Assembly (NCBI RefSeq): GCF_000935025.1
Contig: NZ_CP010836.1
Location: 124,001 to 188,000, forward strand
Length of the DNA stretch: 64,000 nucleotides
Direction: 5' to 3'
Source of the DNA: Sphingomonas hengshuiensis
GTDB lineage: Bacteria > Pseudomonadota > Alphaproteobacteria > Sphingomonadales > Sphingomonadaceae
This document shows, one piece after another, positions 29,955 through 39,006 of this stretch. The notes under the pieces were generated by a model, which was given only the letters and a program-made list of their open reading frames with translations, did not search any database and was not told where the DNA came from. A program made the translations under genes and the position numbers. The first letter of the stretch is position 1. Every line of letters starts with the position of its first letter.

Positions 29955-30682
29955 GTTCGTCCTCTCACTGGATCCTGATCCGATGGTTCGAGCCAGCGGC
30001 GCAGCGCCGCAGTGACCGAATCTGCCGCTTCGACGGGGGCCATGTGGCCGCTGTCTTCGAAAATCGTGAAGGTGCTGCCGGGGATGGCGTCGGCGATCTC
30101 GCGATGCTGCGCCACCGGGCTCCATGTGTCGTCGCGCCCGACACCGACCAGCGTTGGCACCGCGATCGTCGGCAGCAGGTCGCGCCGGTCGGCACGCGCC
30201 AGCAGCGCCTCGATCTGCGCCTCGAACTGCGCCAGCCCGGCGCGGCGGCACATTGCGCGCAGGGGCCCGGCAATCGCCGGCACGTCGCGATGCGCGGGAA
30301 GCAGCATCGGCGGCAGCCATGCGTCGATCAGCGCCTCGACTCCGCGCGTCCGCCCCAGGTCGCACAGCGCATGGCGCTTCTCGGCCTCGCCAGCCGCAAC
30401 CGGGTGCACGCCGGTATCGAGCAGCGCGAGCCGCTCGACGCGCTCGGGCGCCTGATCGACGATCTCCAGCGCGACGCGGGCGCCCATCGAATGCCCCGCG
30501 AGCGCGAATCGCGGCGGCGCCGCGGCGAGCGCACGGGCGGCCATTTCTGGGAGCGTGCGGGCATCGCCATAGTCTGCGACGATCGGCGCAAAGTCCGCGA
30601 GCGCGACGCATTGCGGCGCCCAGATCGTCGAATCGCACCACAGGCCGGGCAGCAGCAGGAGGGGAGTTATGTTCGCACTCAT
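29951..30682 (-). CDS. Alpha/beta hydrolase
   Basis: 243 residues. The nucleophile elbow is FALAGHSMGARVALE (GHSMG, Ser), the acid is likely the Asp of VGVGRDDTWSP and the base is the His of FEDSGHMAPVE. The oxyanion-side motif is LLLLPGLWCDS. There is no signal peptide, so it is cytoplasmic. First gene of the ligM operon and translationally coupled to ligM. It may hydrolyse an ester of a methoxylated aromatic acid before O-demethylation, but the substrate is not encoded in visible motifs. Confidence 0.85.
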   Translation of the reverse strand: MSANITPLLLLPGLWCDSTIWAPQCVALADFAPIVADYGDARTLPEMAARALAAAPPRFALAGHSMGARVALEIVDQAPERVERLALLDTGVHPVAAGEAEKRHALCDLGRTRGVEALIDAWLPPMLLPAHRDVPAIAGPLRAMCRRAGLAQFEAQIEALLARADRRDLLPTIAVPTLVGVGRDDTWSPVAQHREIADAIPGSTFTIFEDSGHMAPVEAADSVTAALRRWLEPSDQDPVRGRT

Positions 30683-30845
30683 GAAAAGTTCAGATAGACG
30701 AAGCTTTGCCGCGCCGCTAGACGAAATCTAAGCAGACCGCGAGGAGCGAGGATGCGCGAGAGGATCTGGACCATGCCGAGCACCGTCATGCAGCAGCGCA
30801 CCGCGGGCCGCCGCTGCACCACGCATGCCCGCTGAGCCCGGAGTG

Positions 30846-32144
30846 ATGGACGCGCGCCAGACCCTGCTGAAATCGCCGCTGCACTGGCGCCAGGTCGCCG
30901 CGATCGGGCTGTGCATCTTCCTGAATGCGCTCGACGGGTTCGACGTGCTGTCGATCAGCTTCGCGGCGCCGGGCATCGTCGCCGAATGGGGAATCGATCG
31001 CGCCGCGCTGGGCATCGTCCTGTCGATGGAGCTGGTCGGCATGGCGCTCGGCTCGGTCCTGCTGGGGCAGCTCGCCGATCGGATCGGGCGGCGTCCGGTC
31101 CTGCTCGGCTGTGTCGTGGTGATGGCTGCCGGGATGATGCTCGCCGGGCGTGCGCGCTCGATCGAGGTGTTGTCGCTGTGGCGGTTCCTGACCGGCATCG
31201 GGATTGGCGGCATGCTTGCCACGATCAGCGCGACTGTCGCGGAAGTGTCCAATGCGCGCCGCCGCAACCTGGCAGTGGCGCTGATGTCGTGCGGCTATCC
31301 GCTCGGCGCGGTGGCGGGCGGATCGATCGTGTCGAGCCTCCTCATCACGCATGACTGGCGCGCAGTGTTCGAATTCGGGGCGCTGGTGACTGCGGCCTGC
31401 CTGCCGCTCGCCTGGTGGCTGGTGCCCGAGTCGATCGAGTTCCTGCTCTCGCGCGGACGCCCGGCCGATCTGGCGCAGGCCGGGCGGATCATGGCGCAGT
31501 TCGGCCATCGCGACCTCGCTCCGCAGGCGCCCGCGGCGGCGTTCGGCGATTCGCGCGCGCCGCGCGGTGCGCTGTGGAGCGGCGCGCTGGCCCGCACGAC
31601 CTTCCTCCTGACGCTCGCCTATTTCACGCACATCCTGACCTTCTACTTCCTGGTGAAATGGATTCCGAAAGTGGTGGTCGACATGGGATTCCCGGCATCG
31701 TCTGCGGGCGGGGTGCTGGTGTGGACCAATGTCGGCGGCGCGGCGGGCGCGCTGTTGTTCAGTGCGCTGGTCGCCTTTGTCGACGTACGGCGGCTGACCA
31801 TCGTCTTCCTGCTGCTGTCGAGCGCGGCGGTGGTCCTGTTCGGGCGCAGCCCCGCCGACCTCACCCAATTGTCGCTGTTCGCGGGGCTGGCGGGCTTTTG
31901 CACCAACGCCGTGATCATCGGCATCTATGCGCTGACCGCCGCCAGCTTCCCCGCCGAGCAGCGCGCCAGCGGCGTCGGCGCGGTGATCGGCATCGGTCGG
32001 GGCGGCGCGGCGCTGGGGCCGATCGCCGCGGGATTCCTGTTCGCCGCGGGCTGGAGCCTGCCGCTCGTCGCCGCCGCGATGGCGCTGGGGTCGCTGGTGG
32101 GCGCCGCTGCGCTGGTTCTTCTCGCTCGCCGGCGCCGCAGCTGA
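30846..32144 (+). CDS. MFS transporter, aromatic acid:H+ symporter (AAHS) type
   Basis: About 432 residues with twelve membrane helices. Helix 1 carries ALDGFDVLSISFAAP, the DGxD element characteristic of the AAHS family (PcaK, VanK, MhpT). The loop 2-3 motif is LGQLADRIGRRPVLLG. It should import an aromatic acid. It is divergent from the ligM operon, consistent with uptake of the demethylase substrate. The start is uncertain: ATG 30846 has GGAG only three bases away, while ATG 30825 has no ribosome binding site. Confidence 0.88.
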   Translation: MDARQTLLKSPLHWRQVAAIGLCIFLNALDGFDVLSISFAAPGIVAEWGIDRAALGIVLSMELVGMALGSVLLGQLADRIGRRPVLLGCVVVMAAGMMLAGRARSIEVLSLWRFLTGIGIGGMLATISATVAEVSNARRRNLAVALMSCGYPLGAVAGGSIVSSLLITHDWRAVFEFGALVTAACLPLAWWLVPESIEFLLSRGRPADLAQAGRIMAQFGHRDLAPQAPAAAFGDSRAPRGALWSGALARTTFLLTLAYFTHILTFYFLVKWIPKVVVDMGFPASSAGGVLVWTNVGGAAGALLFSALVAFVDVRRLTIVFLLLSSAAVVLFGRSPADLTQLSLFAGLAGFCTNAVIIGIYALTAASFPAEQRASGVGAVIGIGRGGAALGPIAAGFLFAAGWSLPLVAAAMALGSLVGAAALVLLARRRRS

Positions 32145-32179
32145 CGGCGCCGCAATTTTCACTCGTGCAGGGGCATTTC

Positions 32180-33034
32180 ATGTCGTCCGAACATATTCTC
32201 ACGCTTTCGAGCAGCGATCGTCCCGGCATCGTCGCCGCGATCACCACCGCGCTCGCCGCCAGCGGCGCCAATATCCGTGAGGCGCAGCAATATAATGACG
32301 TGCCCACCGGCGGCTTCTTCATGCGCGTGCTGTTCGACATCGACGAGGGCGCCGTGGACGGCCTGCGCCAGCGGCTCGCCGCGCCGATCGCGGAATTCGC
32401 GCTCGACCTGACCCTGAGGCCGCGCGACCAGCGCAAGCGGGTGCTGATCCTCGTCTCCAAATTCGATCACTGCCTGGGCGATCTCCTCTACCGCAATCGG
32501 CTCGGCGAACTGCCGATGGATATTGTCGGCATCATCGGCAATCACCCGCGCGAGGCGCTGACGATCTCGCTGCTCGGCGACGTGCCGTTCCATCACCTGC
32601 CGGTGACCCGCGAGACCAAGGCGGAGCAGGAGGCGCAGATCAAGCAGCTGGTGACGCAGACCGGCGCCGATCTCGTCGTGCTCGCGCGCTACATGCAGAT
32701 CCTGTCGGACGATCTCGCCGGGTTCCTGTCGGGCCGGTGCATCAACATCCATCACAGCTTCCTGCCCGGCTTCAAGGGCGCCAAGCCCTATCACCAGGCG
32801 CATGTGCGCGGCGTGAAGCTGATCGGGGCGACGGCGCATTTCGTCACTGCCGATCTGGATGAAGGCCCGATCATCGAACAGGATGTCGAGCCGATTACCC
32901 ATGCCGACACGCCCGACGACCTCGTCCGCAAGGGGCGCGATATCGAGCGGCGGGTGCTGGCGCGGGCGGTGCGGCTGTATGTCGAGGACCGCATCCTGCT
33001 GAACGGGAGCAAGACGGTGGTGTTCAAGCACTGA
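32180..33034 (+). CDS. purU: Formyltetrahydrofolate deformylase
   Basis: 284 residues. An N-terminal ACT domain (LTLSSSDRPGIVAAITTALA) is followed by the formyl-hydrolase domain with INIHHSFLPGFKGAKPYHQA (Asn/His catalytic) and FVTADLDEGPIIEQDVEPI (Asp). It releases formate from 10-formyl-THF and regenerates THF. Next to ligM and metF it would finish disposal of methyl carbon from O-demethylation, a use already known for folate genes in lignin-degrading sphingomonads. The frame is open upstream over the MFS gene, but the ATG at 32180 starts the conserved ACT domain. Confidence 0.95.
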   Translation: MSSEHILTLSSSDRPGIVAAITTALAASGANIREAQQYNDVPTGGFFMRVLFDIDEGAVDGLRQRLAAPIAEFALDLTLRPRDQRKRVLILVSKFDHCLGDLLYRNRLGELPMDIVGIIGNHPREALTISLLGDVPFHHLPVTRETKAEQEAQIKQLVTQTGADLVVLARYMQILSDDLAGFLSGRCINIHHSFLPGFKGAKPYHQAHVRGVKLIGATAHFVTADLDEGPIIEQDVEPITHADTPDDLVRKGRDIERRVLARAVRLYVEDRILLNGSKTVVFKH

Positions 33035-33074
33035 CGGGGCGCGTGGCCAGGATTCACGGAGAGGGAACGGATAG

Positions 33075-34199
33075 ATGACCATCGAGACGACGCATGTCGG
33101 AAGCCTGCCGCGCGGCGACGCGCTCACCCCGCTGCTGCTCGCGCGCGACAAGGGCGAGCCCTATGACGCGGCGCAATTCGATACGCTGGTGCAGGCCGCC
33201 GTCGACGAGGGCGTCGCCCGCCAGATCGCCAGCGGCGTCAGCATCGTCAGCGACGGCGAACTCGGCAAGGTCGGCTATTCGACGTATATGATCGAGCGGC
33301 TTTCGGGCTTTGGCGGGCATGTCGATCGCAAGCCGGCGGCGGACCTTGCCGCGCATCCCGGTCTGGCGCGCAAGCTGTCGGCGATCATGGGCAGTCAGGA
33401 GTTCACCCGCGCATCGTGCATCGGGCCGGTGCGCCTCGTCACGCTGGAGCCGCTTCACGACGATATTCGCCGCTTTCGGCACGCGATCGACACGGCGGGC
33501 GGCGCGCGCGGCTTCCTGAATGCGGCGTCGCCGGGGCTCATCACCGCGTTCCAGGTGAACCGCCACTATCCGACGCACGAGGCCTATCTGGCCGATATCG
33601 TCGATGCGATGCGCGAGGAGTATGAAACGATCGTCGCCGCCGGCTTCGACCTGCAACTCGATTGCCCCGATCTCGCAATGTCGCGGCATACGGGCTATCA
33701 GGACGAGAGCGACGAAGCGTTTCTGCGGATCGCCGCCGCCAATGTCGAGGCGCTGAACGCCGCGACGGCCAATATCCCCGCGGACCGGATGCGGATGCAT
33801 GTGTGCTGGGGCAATTACGAAGGCCCGCATGATTGCGACATCGCGCTGGAGAAGGTGATCGACATCGTGATCGGCGCGCGGCCCGCGACGATCCTGTTCG
33901 AAGCCGCCAACCCGCGCCACGAGCATGAATGGACGATCTGGCGCGACGCGAAGCTGCCCGAGGACAAGATCCTCGCGCCGGGGCTGATCGACACCTGTTC
34001 CAACTATGTCGAGCACCCCGAGCTGATCGCGCAGCGGATCGAGCGTTTCGCGGGCATCGTCGGCAAGGACCGCGTCATCGCCAGCACCGATTGCGGCTTC
34101 GGCACCTTCGCCGGCTATGGCAAGATCGATCCCGAAGTGACGTGGAAGAAGCTGCGCGCGCTGCGTGCGGGGGCCGACATCGCGGACGCGCGGCTGTGA
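33075..34199 (+). CDS. Cobalamin-independent methionine synthase II-like protein (core MetE family)
   Basis: 374 residues, matching only the C-terminal catalytic half of MetE. It begins MTIETTHVGSLPRGDAL. Candidate zinc ligands are the His and Cys of MHVCWGNYEGPH, the Glu of LFEAANPRHEHEW and the Cys of STDCGFGTFAGYG. Members of this half-length family include methyltransferases using various methyl donors and the epoxyalkane:CoM transferases, so methionine synthesis is not assured. In this context a role in methyl transfer from O-demethylation is plausible. The stop overlaps the next start (GTGA). Confidence 0.8.
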   Translation: MTIETTHVGSLPRGDALTPLLLARDKGEPYDAAQFDTLVQAAVDEGVARQIASGVSIVSDGELGKVGYSTYMIERLSGFGGHVDRKPAADLAAHPGLARKLSAIMGSQEFTRASCIGPVRLVTLEPLHDDIRRFRHAIDTAGGARGFLNAASPGLITAFQVNRHYPTHEAYLADIVDAMREEYETIVAAGFDLQLDCPDLAMSRHTGYQDESDEAFLRIAAANVEALNAATANIPADRMRMHVCWGNYEGPHDCDIALEKVIDIVIGARPATILFEAANPRHEHEWTIWRDAKLPEDKILAPGLIDTCSNYVEHPELIAQRIERFAGIVGKDRVIASTDCGFGTFAGYGKIDPEVTWKKLRALRAGADIADARL

Positions 34200-34594
34200 G
34201 CGAGTCCGCGGCGGCGGAACGGCGCGCGATCGAGCAGGACTGCGCGCGGCTGATCGCGCGCTATGCCAATCTGAACGATGCCGGCAAATGGGAGGCGGTG
34301 GCGGCGCTCTATGCCCCCGATGGCCGGATGTCGCGCCCGACCGCGCCCGACGACTGGATCGAGGGGCGCGCCGCGATCCTCGCGGCGTTCACCGCCCGCC
34401 CGCCGCGGACGACGCGGCACATCTGCTCGAACATCGTCATCGACGTCACCGGCCCCGACCAGGCCGAGGGCGAATCGGCGATGCTGCTGTTCACGGGAGA
34501 GGGGCCGCCCAAGGTCGGGAGCTTCCACGATCGCTTCGTCCTGACCGCGGACGGCTGGCGGTTCGCCGAGCGGCGCGGTACGCTGACCTTCTGA
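34196..34594 (+). CDS. SnoaL/NTF2-like protein
   Basis: 132 residues from a GTG at 34196 that overlaps the preceding stop. The cone-shaped NTF2 fold is suggested by DCARLIARYANLNDAGKWEA, VAALYAPDGRMSRPT, a mid HICSNIVIDVTGP strand and VGSFHDRFVLTADGWRFAER. Such proteins are small isomerases, dehydratases or binding proteins. It is coupled to the MetE-like protein and probably works with it; the reaction is unknown. Confidence 0.78.
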   Translation: MSESAAAERRAIEQDCARLIARYANLNDAGKWEAVAALYAPDGRMSRPTAPDDWIEGRAAILAAFTARPPRTTRHICSNIVIDVTGPDQAEGESAMLLFTGEGPPKVGSFHDRFVLTADGWRFAERRGTLTF

Positions 34595-34608
34595 CCGCCG
34601 GGAATATC

Positions 34609-35358
34609 GTGCCAAATCCAACCCAGCCAACCGTCAAATCGGCGATGCGCACGCTCGACATCATCGAGTTCGTCGTCGCGCATCCACAGGGGGTGGTGGC
34701 ACAGCAGGTCGCGGCGGCGCTGCAGATCCCGGTCAGCAGCCTGTCCTATCTGCTCGCCACCTTGTGCGAGCGCAGCTATCTGCGCCGCGACGGGCGCCGC
34801 TATGTCGCGGGCGACGGCCTCGATCGGCTGCGCCTGCCCCCCGCCGCGCGGACGATCGAGGAGCGCGTCGGGCCGCAGGTGACCGCGCTGCGCCGCGCGC
34901 TCAACGAGACCGTCTCGTTCTTCGTGCCGGTCGGCTGGGAGCTGGAGGCGCGCGTGACCGAGGCGGCCGACCAGTTCCTGCGCTATTCGATCAGCGCGGG
35001 GGCGCGGGCGCCGCTGCACTGCATGGCAGCGGGCAAGGCGGTGCTCGCGAGTTTCGACGAACCGACGCTGCACCGCTATTTCGCCGAGGCCGAGCGGCGG
35101 CTGTTCACGCCGCGGACGATCGTCGACGAAGCCGCCATCCGGCGCGAGATCGACGCGGTGCGCGAAGCGGGCTGGGCGTTCACCGACGAGGAATTCACGC
35201 TCGGCGTGTGCGGAATGGCGCGCACGGTGGTGATCGCCGGCGCCCCCGTGGGCGCACTCGCGATTGCCCTCCCCAAGCTGCGCTATACCGAGGCGGTCAA
35301 GGTCGACAGCATGGAGCGCCTGCTCCGCGCGTGCACCGCGCTTGCACGCGAGGACTGA
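34609..35358 (+). CDS. IclR-family transcriptional regulator
   Basis: 249 residues from a GTG at 34609; an ATG at 34645 is possible. The N-terminal winged helix includes SAMRTLDIIEFVVAHPQG and PVSSLSYLLATLCERSYLRR. The effector domain includes APLHCMAAGKAVLASF and EFTLGVCGMARTVVIAG, typical IclR elements. IclR proteins often control aromatic catabolism, so it probably regulates the transporter-purU-metE-like operon it ends, or the divergent ligM operon. Confidence 0.88.
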   Translation: MPNPTQPTVKSAMRTLDIIEFVVAHPQGVVAQQVAAALQIPVSSLSYLLATLCERSYLRRDGRRYVAGDGLDRLRLPPAARTIEERVGPQVTALRRALNETVSFFVPVGWELEARVTEAADQFLRYSISAGARAPLHCMAAGKAVLASFDEPTLHRYFAEAERRLFTPRTIVDEAAIRREIDAVREAGWAFTDEEFTLGVCGMARTVVIAGAPVGALAIALPKLRYTEAVKVDSMERLLRACTALARED

Positions 35359-35376
35359 GCGGGCGGGGCGGGGGGC

Positions 35377-35399
35377 GCCGGTGCGCAACGCGCACCGGC
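35377..35399. promoter_or_regulatory. Perfect palindrome, site 1 of a recurring operator-like motif
   Basis: Ten-base arms GCCGGTGCGC and GCGCACCGGC surround AAC, centred about 96 bases before the first M20 gene. The core CGGTGCGC-N3-GCGCACCG occurs again at 39994 and, with one degraded arm, at 42991. It could also serve as a terminator hairpin for the IclR gene, but lacks a T-run. Confidence 0.6.
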
Positions 35400-35483
35400 T
35401 GCAGGAGGAAGGCACCTTGGGGTGCGACGCCGCGAGGTTTAGGCTCGTCGGCTTCTCGACTCTGTCATGCATAGGAGGTCAGC

Positions 35484-37073
35484 GTGCGCGCCGTGAGACA
35501 GCTGATTACCGCATTTGCGGCCCTCGCACTCGGAGCGTCGGGCGCTTCGGCCCAGGCGCCCCTGACGGCCAAGCGCCAAGCAGCCGAAAAGGTCGATGCG
35601 CAGGCAAAGCTGGTCCAGGAAATGGTCGATTCGGTGTTCAGCTTCTCGGAGCCGGGCTTCCAGGAATATCGCACCATGGCGTATCTGACCGGCATCCTCG
35701 AAAAGAACGGCTTCACGGTGACGCGCGGTATCGCGGGCATCCCCACGGCATGGACTGCGACCTGGGGCGACGGCGGACCATTGATCGCGTTGGGAAGCGA
35801 CGTCGATTGCCCCACCGGCCTCTCGCAATATCCTGGCGTGCCCACGCTCAAGCCGATGGTCGAAGGTGCCCCGGGGCATGGCGAAGGGCATAATTCAGGC
35901 GTGCCGCTGATGATCGCGGCGGCCATCGCCGCACGGCAGGTGATGATCGAGAAGAACATCCCCGGCCGATTGATGCTCTGGCCGGGCGTCGCCGAGGAAT
36001 TGCTGGGCGCCAAGGCCTATTATGTCCGCGCCGGCGTGTTCAAAGGCGTGGATGCCGTGATCTTCGGGCATGTCGGGAATGAATTCGCGACCGGCTGGGG
36101 AGACCCCGGAAGGCCCGGCGTGGTGTCGGTCGAATATACGTTCCACGGCAAGACGGCGCATGCCGGCGCCATGCCCTGGGAGGGGCTGAGTGCGCTGGAC
36201 GGCGTCGAACTGATGGACGTCGCCTGGAATTTCCGCCGCGAACATCTGCCGCCCGCGCATCGGTCGCATTCGGTGATCACCAACGGTGGGGGCCAGCCCA
36301 ATGTGGTGCCGGCGGTGGCGTCGGTCTGGTATTATTTCCGCGGCCAATCCTTCGACGGTACCCGCAAGCTGTTCGAGGTCGGCAATGCGATCTCGCAGGG
36401 CGCAGCGATGGCCACGGGCACGACGGTGACGCGGCAACTGCTTGGCTATGCCGCGCCCAATTACAACAACAAGGCGCTGGCCGAGACACTCTACGCCAAT
36501 ATGAAAATCGTCGGCATGCCCAAGTGGAGCGCCGACGATCAGGCATTCGCCCGCGCGGTCCAACAGGCGAACGATCGCAATCTGTTGCCGCTACGCAGCG
36601 AAATCGGGGCGCTCACGACACCCGACACCGTCGAGTTCGGCGCCAATGGATCGTCCGACGATATCGGCGACGTGATGTGGGCCGTGCCCACGATCCGCTT
36701 CACCTATCCGGCCAATATCCCTGGGCTGATCGGCCACAATGCGATCTCGGCAATGGCGATGGCGACACCGATCGCGCACAAGGGCGCGGTCGCGGGTGCG
36801 AAGGTGGTCGCGATGACCGTGCTCGATCTGATGACGACGCCCCGGATCGTCGCCGCCGCGCGCGACTTCCAGCAAAGGGTGCAGTTCAAGGATCGCAACT
36901 ACGATCCCGTACTAACCCCCCAAGACAACCCCGCGCTGCACCTCAATCGCGAACTGATGGAGCAGCTACGGCCGCAGCTGGAGAAATTCTACTACGATCC
37001 CGCCCGCTATCCGACCTATCTGGACCAACTCGGCATCAAATATCCCAACCTGGAAACCGACCCCAAGCCGTAA
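35484..37073 (+). CDS. Exported M20-family amidohydrolase (copy A)
   Basis: 529 residues from a GTG start behind a strong AGGAGGT at 35473-35479. Residues 1-24 are a signal peptide (ITAFAALALGASGASAQ), so it is periplasmic. The M20/AbgB-type core has LIALGSDVDCP in the metal Asp position, APGHGEGHNSG where most relatives have GHGCGHN, and GVAEELLGAKAYY with the catalytic Glu pair. GKTAHAGAMPWEGLSALDGV is the lid/dimerisation motif. It likely cleaves an amide bond of an N-acyl or aminoacyl compound. Two relatives follow at 48.0 and 49.7 kb; this copy is the most divergent. Confidence 0.87.
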   Translation: MRAVRQLITAFAALALGASGASAQAPLTAKRQAAEKVDAQAKLVQEMVDSVFSFSEPGFQEYRTMAYLTGILEKNGFTVTRGIAGIPTAWTATWGDGGPLIALGSDVDCPTGLSQYPGVPTLKPMVEGAPGHGEGHNSGVPLMIAAAIAARQVMIEKNIPGRLMLWPGVAEELLGAKAYYVRAGVFKGVDAVIFGHVGNEFATGWGDPGRPGVVSVEYTFHGKTAHAGAMPWEGLSALDGVELMDVAWNFRREHLPPAHRSHSVITNGGGQPNVVPAVASVWYYFRGQSFDGTRKLFEVGNAISQGAAMATGTTVTRQLLGYAAPNYNNKALAETLYANMKIVGMPKWSADDQAFARAVQQANDRNLLPLRSEIGALTTPDTVEFGANGSSDDIGDVMWAVPTIRFTYPANIPGLIGHNAISAMAMATPIAHKGAVAGAKVVAMTVLDLMTTPRIVAAARDFQQRVQFKDRNYDPVLTPQDNPALHLNRELMEQLRPQLEKFYYDPARYPTYLDQLGIKYPNLETDPKP

Positions 37074-37189
37074 GGTGCTGGGCGCGGAATGCACCATTGC
37101 GAACCGCTTCGCACCTTGTGGATCGCACCGGAGGTTGGGAATTTGCCGGGCGGGGGCCGGCATCGGACCGGGCATTCGGGGAACCAATA

Positions 37190-38911
37190 ATGGGTTATGT
37201 CGCCAGAAAAGCATGGATTGTCGGTGCGCTTTGCACACAGCTTGCCAGCTCGGCATGGGCGCAGACCCCGGTCACTGCCGACGTGATTTTCGAGCGCGGC
37301 AAGATCGTCACCAATGCGCCGGGTCCGGAAACCGTGGAAGCGGTGGCGATCCTGGGCGGGCGGATCATCGCCGCCGGCACCACCGAGCAGGTACACAAGC
37401 TTGCCGGCGCCACGACGCGCATCGTCGATCTCAAGGGGCGAACGGTCCTGCCGGGATTTTACGACAACCATATCCATCTGGGCGGCAGCGGTGCCGATCC
37501 GCGTCAGCAGGATTGGAGTGCGATCAACTCAAAGGCTGATCTGCTCGCGGCACTTTCGGCGCGCGCGGCTGCGCTGCCCAAGGGGAGCTGGATCCTGGGC
37601 ACCCTCACCAACGAGAATATGCCGCAGGAAAAACTGCCCACGCGGTGGGAAATGGACCGCGTGACGCCCGATCATCCGGTGGTGCTCGAACGCGGCCATA
37701 TCACCCTGGGCAATTCGCTGACGATGAAGCTCTCGGGCGTCACCGATGCCACGCCGGCACCCGTGGGCGGCGACATCGATCGCAATGCCAAGGGGCAGGC
37801 GATCGGCTGGTTCCGCGAAGGCGCCGGAAAGCGCATGATCACCAGCGCGATGCCGCCCGCGCCACCCAACCCCGACGAGGTCGCGGAGAAGGGCCTGAAG
37901 GCGCAGCTCGAGGCGCTGCTGCCGCTCGGCATCACCAGTATCAACGTCGCGGGCATGCGGCCGAACACGCTGCGCTGGATTCAGCAGACCTATGCCAGAT
38001 GGGGCGAGGCGCTGCCGCGCTCGACGGTCCAGCTCCGTCTCTCGCCGGGCCATGACAGCTATGACGATCCTGCCAAAGGCGTGGCCGCGTCGATCGCCGA
38101 GCTCGAGAATCTGTCGTTCATCACCGGGTTCGGTGGCGACCGGCTTCGTCTGGGAGCCGTGAAGATGAGCATCGACGGCGGCTTCAGCGCCGCTGCCTTC
38201 TACACGATCGAGCCCTATCCGAACCATGACGATTATCACGGCGTGGTCCGCATCGATCAGGACACGCTGTACAAGGTCGCGAAGCGTGCCGACGCGCTCG
38301 GCTGGCAGCTCGGCATCCATGCGATCGGCGACGCTGCGGTCAAGATGGTCGTCGATGTCTATGCCAGGGTGCTCGACGAAGCGCCGCGCGCCGACCATCG
38401 CCACTTCGTCCACCATCTCTCGGTGCTGCCGCCCGAGGAGACATTGGCGAAGATGGAGAAATACCACATCCTCACCGCCAGCCAGCCCAATTTCACCTAC
38501 TCGCTCGGCCCCCATAACGCGGCGCCCGCATTGAGCGCCGAGCGTCTGGCGACCAACAACCCCCAGATGTCGCTGATCCGCCACAATATTGAGGTTTCCT
38601 ACGGCTCGGACGGCATGCCCACCGATCCCCGCGTCGGCATCTACGCTGCCGTTACGCGCAAGGGCATCGACGGCAAGGTCTATGGTCCCGGCGAGAAAGT
38701 GCCCCTCAAGGACGCCATCCGGATGTACACGCTCGCGCCCGCGTATCTCAACTTCCTCGAGAAGGAGCGCGGCTCGATCGAACCGGGCAAGGTCGGCGAC
38801 CTGGTCGTGCTGGGTCAGGACATTCTCAGCGTCGATCCGGAGCGGATCAAGGAGATTCCGATCGACATGACGATCGTCGCGGGGAAGGTGCTTTACGCAC
38901 GCGCACAATGA
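37190..38911 (+). CDS. Exported YtcJ/NfdA-type amidohydrolase (copy A)
   Basis: 573 residues. Residues 1-25 are a signal peptide (KAWIVGALCTQLASSAWAQ). The metal-dependent amidohydrolase superfamily elements are GFYDNHIHLGG (HxH), LGAVKMSIDGGFSAA, LGIHAIGDAAVKM and VSYGSDGMPTDPRVGIY. The C-terminal beta-sandwich returns with IEPGKVGDLVVLG. The family includes N-substituted formamide deformylase, so an exported deacylase or deformylase is plausible; the substrate is not known. It follows the M20 gene with a 116-base gap and has a close paralogue at 43.1 kb. Confidence 0.87.
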   Translation: MGYVARKAWIVGALCTQLASSAWAQTPVTADVIFERGKIVTNAPGPETVEAVAILGGRIIAAGTTEQVHKLAGATTRIVDLKGRTVLPGFYDNHIHLGGSGADPRQQDWSAINSKADLLAALSARAAALPKGSWILGTLTNENMPQEKLPTRWEMDRVTPDHPVVLERGHITLGNSLTMKLSGVTDATPAPVGGDIDRNAKGQAIGWFREGAGKRMITSAMPPAPPNPDEVAEKGLKAQLEALLPLGITSINVAGMRPNTLRWIQQTYARWGEALPRSTVQLRLSPGHDSYDDPAKGVAASIAELENLSFITGFGGDRLRLGAVKMSIDGGFSAAAFYTIEPYPNHDDYHGVVRIDQDTLYKVAKRADALGWQLGIHAIGDAAVKMVVDVYARVLDEAPRADHRHFVHHLSVLPPEETLAKMEKYHILTASQPNFTYSLGPHNAAPALSAERLATNNPQMSLIRHNIEVSYGSDGMPTDPRVGIYAAVTRKGIDGKVYGPGEKVPLKDAIRMYTLAPAYLNFLEKERGSIEPGKVGDLVVLGQDILSVDPERIKEIPIDMTIVAGKVLYARAQ

Positions 38912-39006
38912 TGCGCTGGGACAGCATTTCCTCCATATACTTCGGGAGATACGCACATAAATCTTGCGCTGCGGTATGACATCGGGAATGCTTCGGGCAT
39001 TGGTTC

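Noticed and set aside
30752..30835. 27-codon ORF after GAGGAGCGAGG before the MFS gene
   Set aside because: It has a reasonable ribosome binding site, but the translation (MRERIWTMPSTVMQQ...) has no recognisable character and it overlaps the alternative MFS start; kept out for lack of support.
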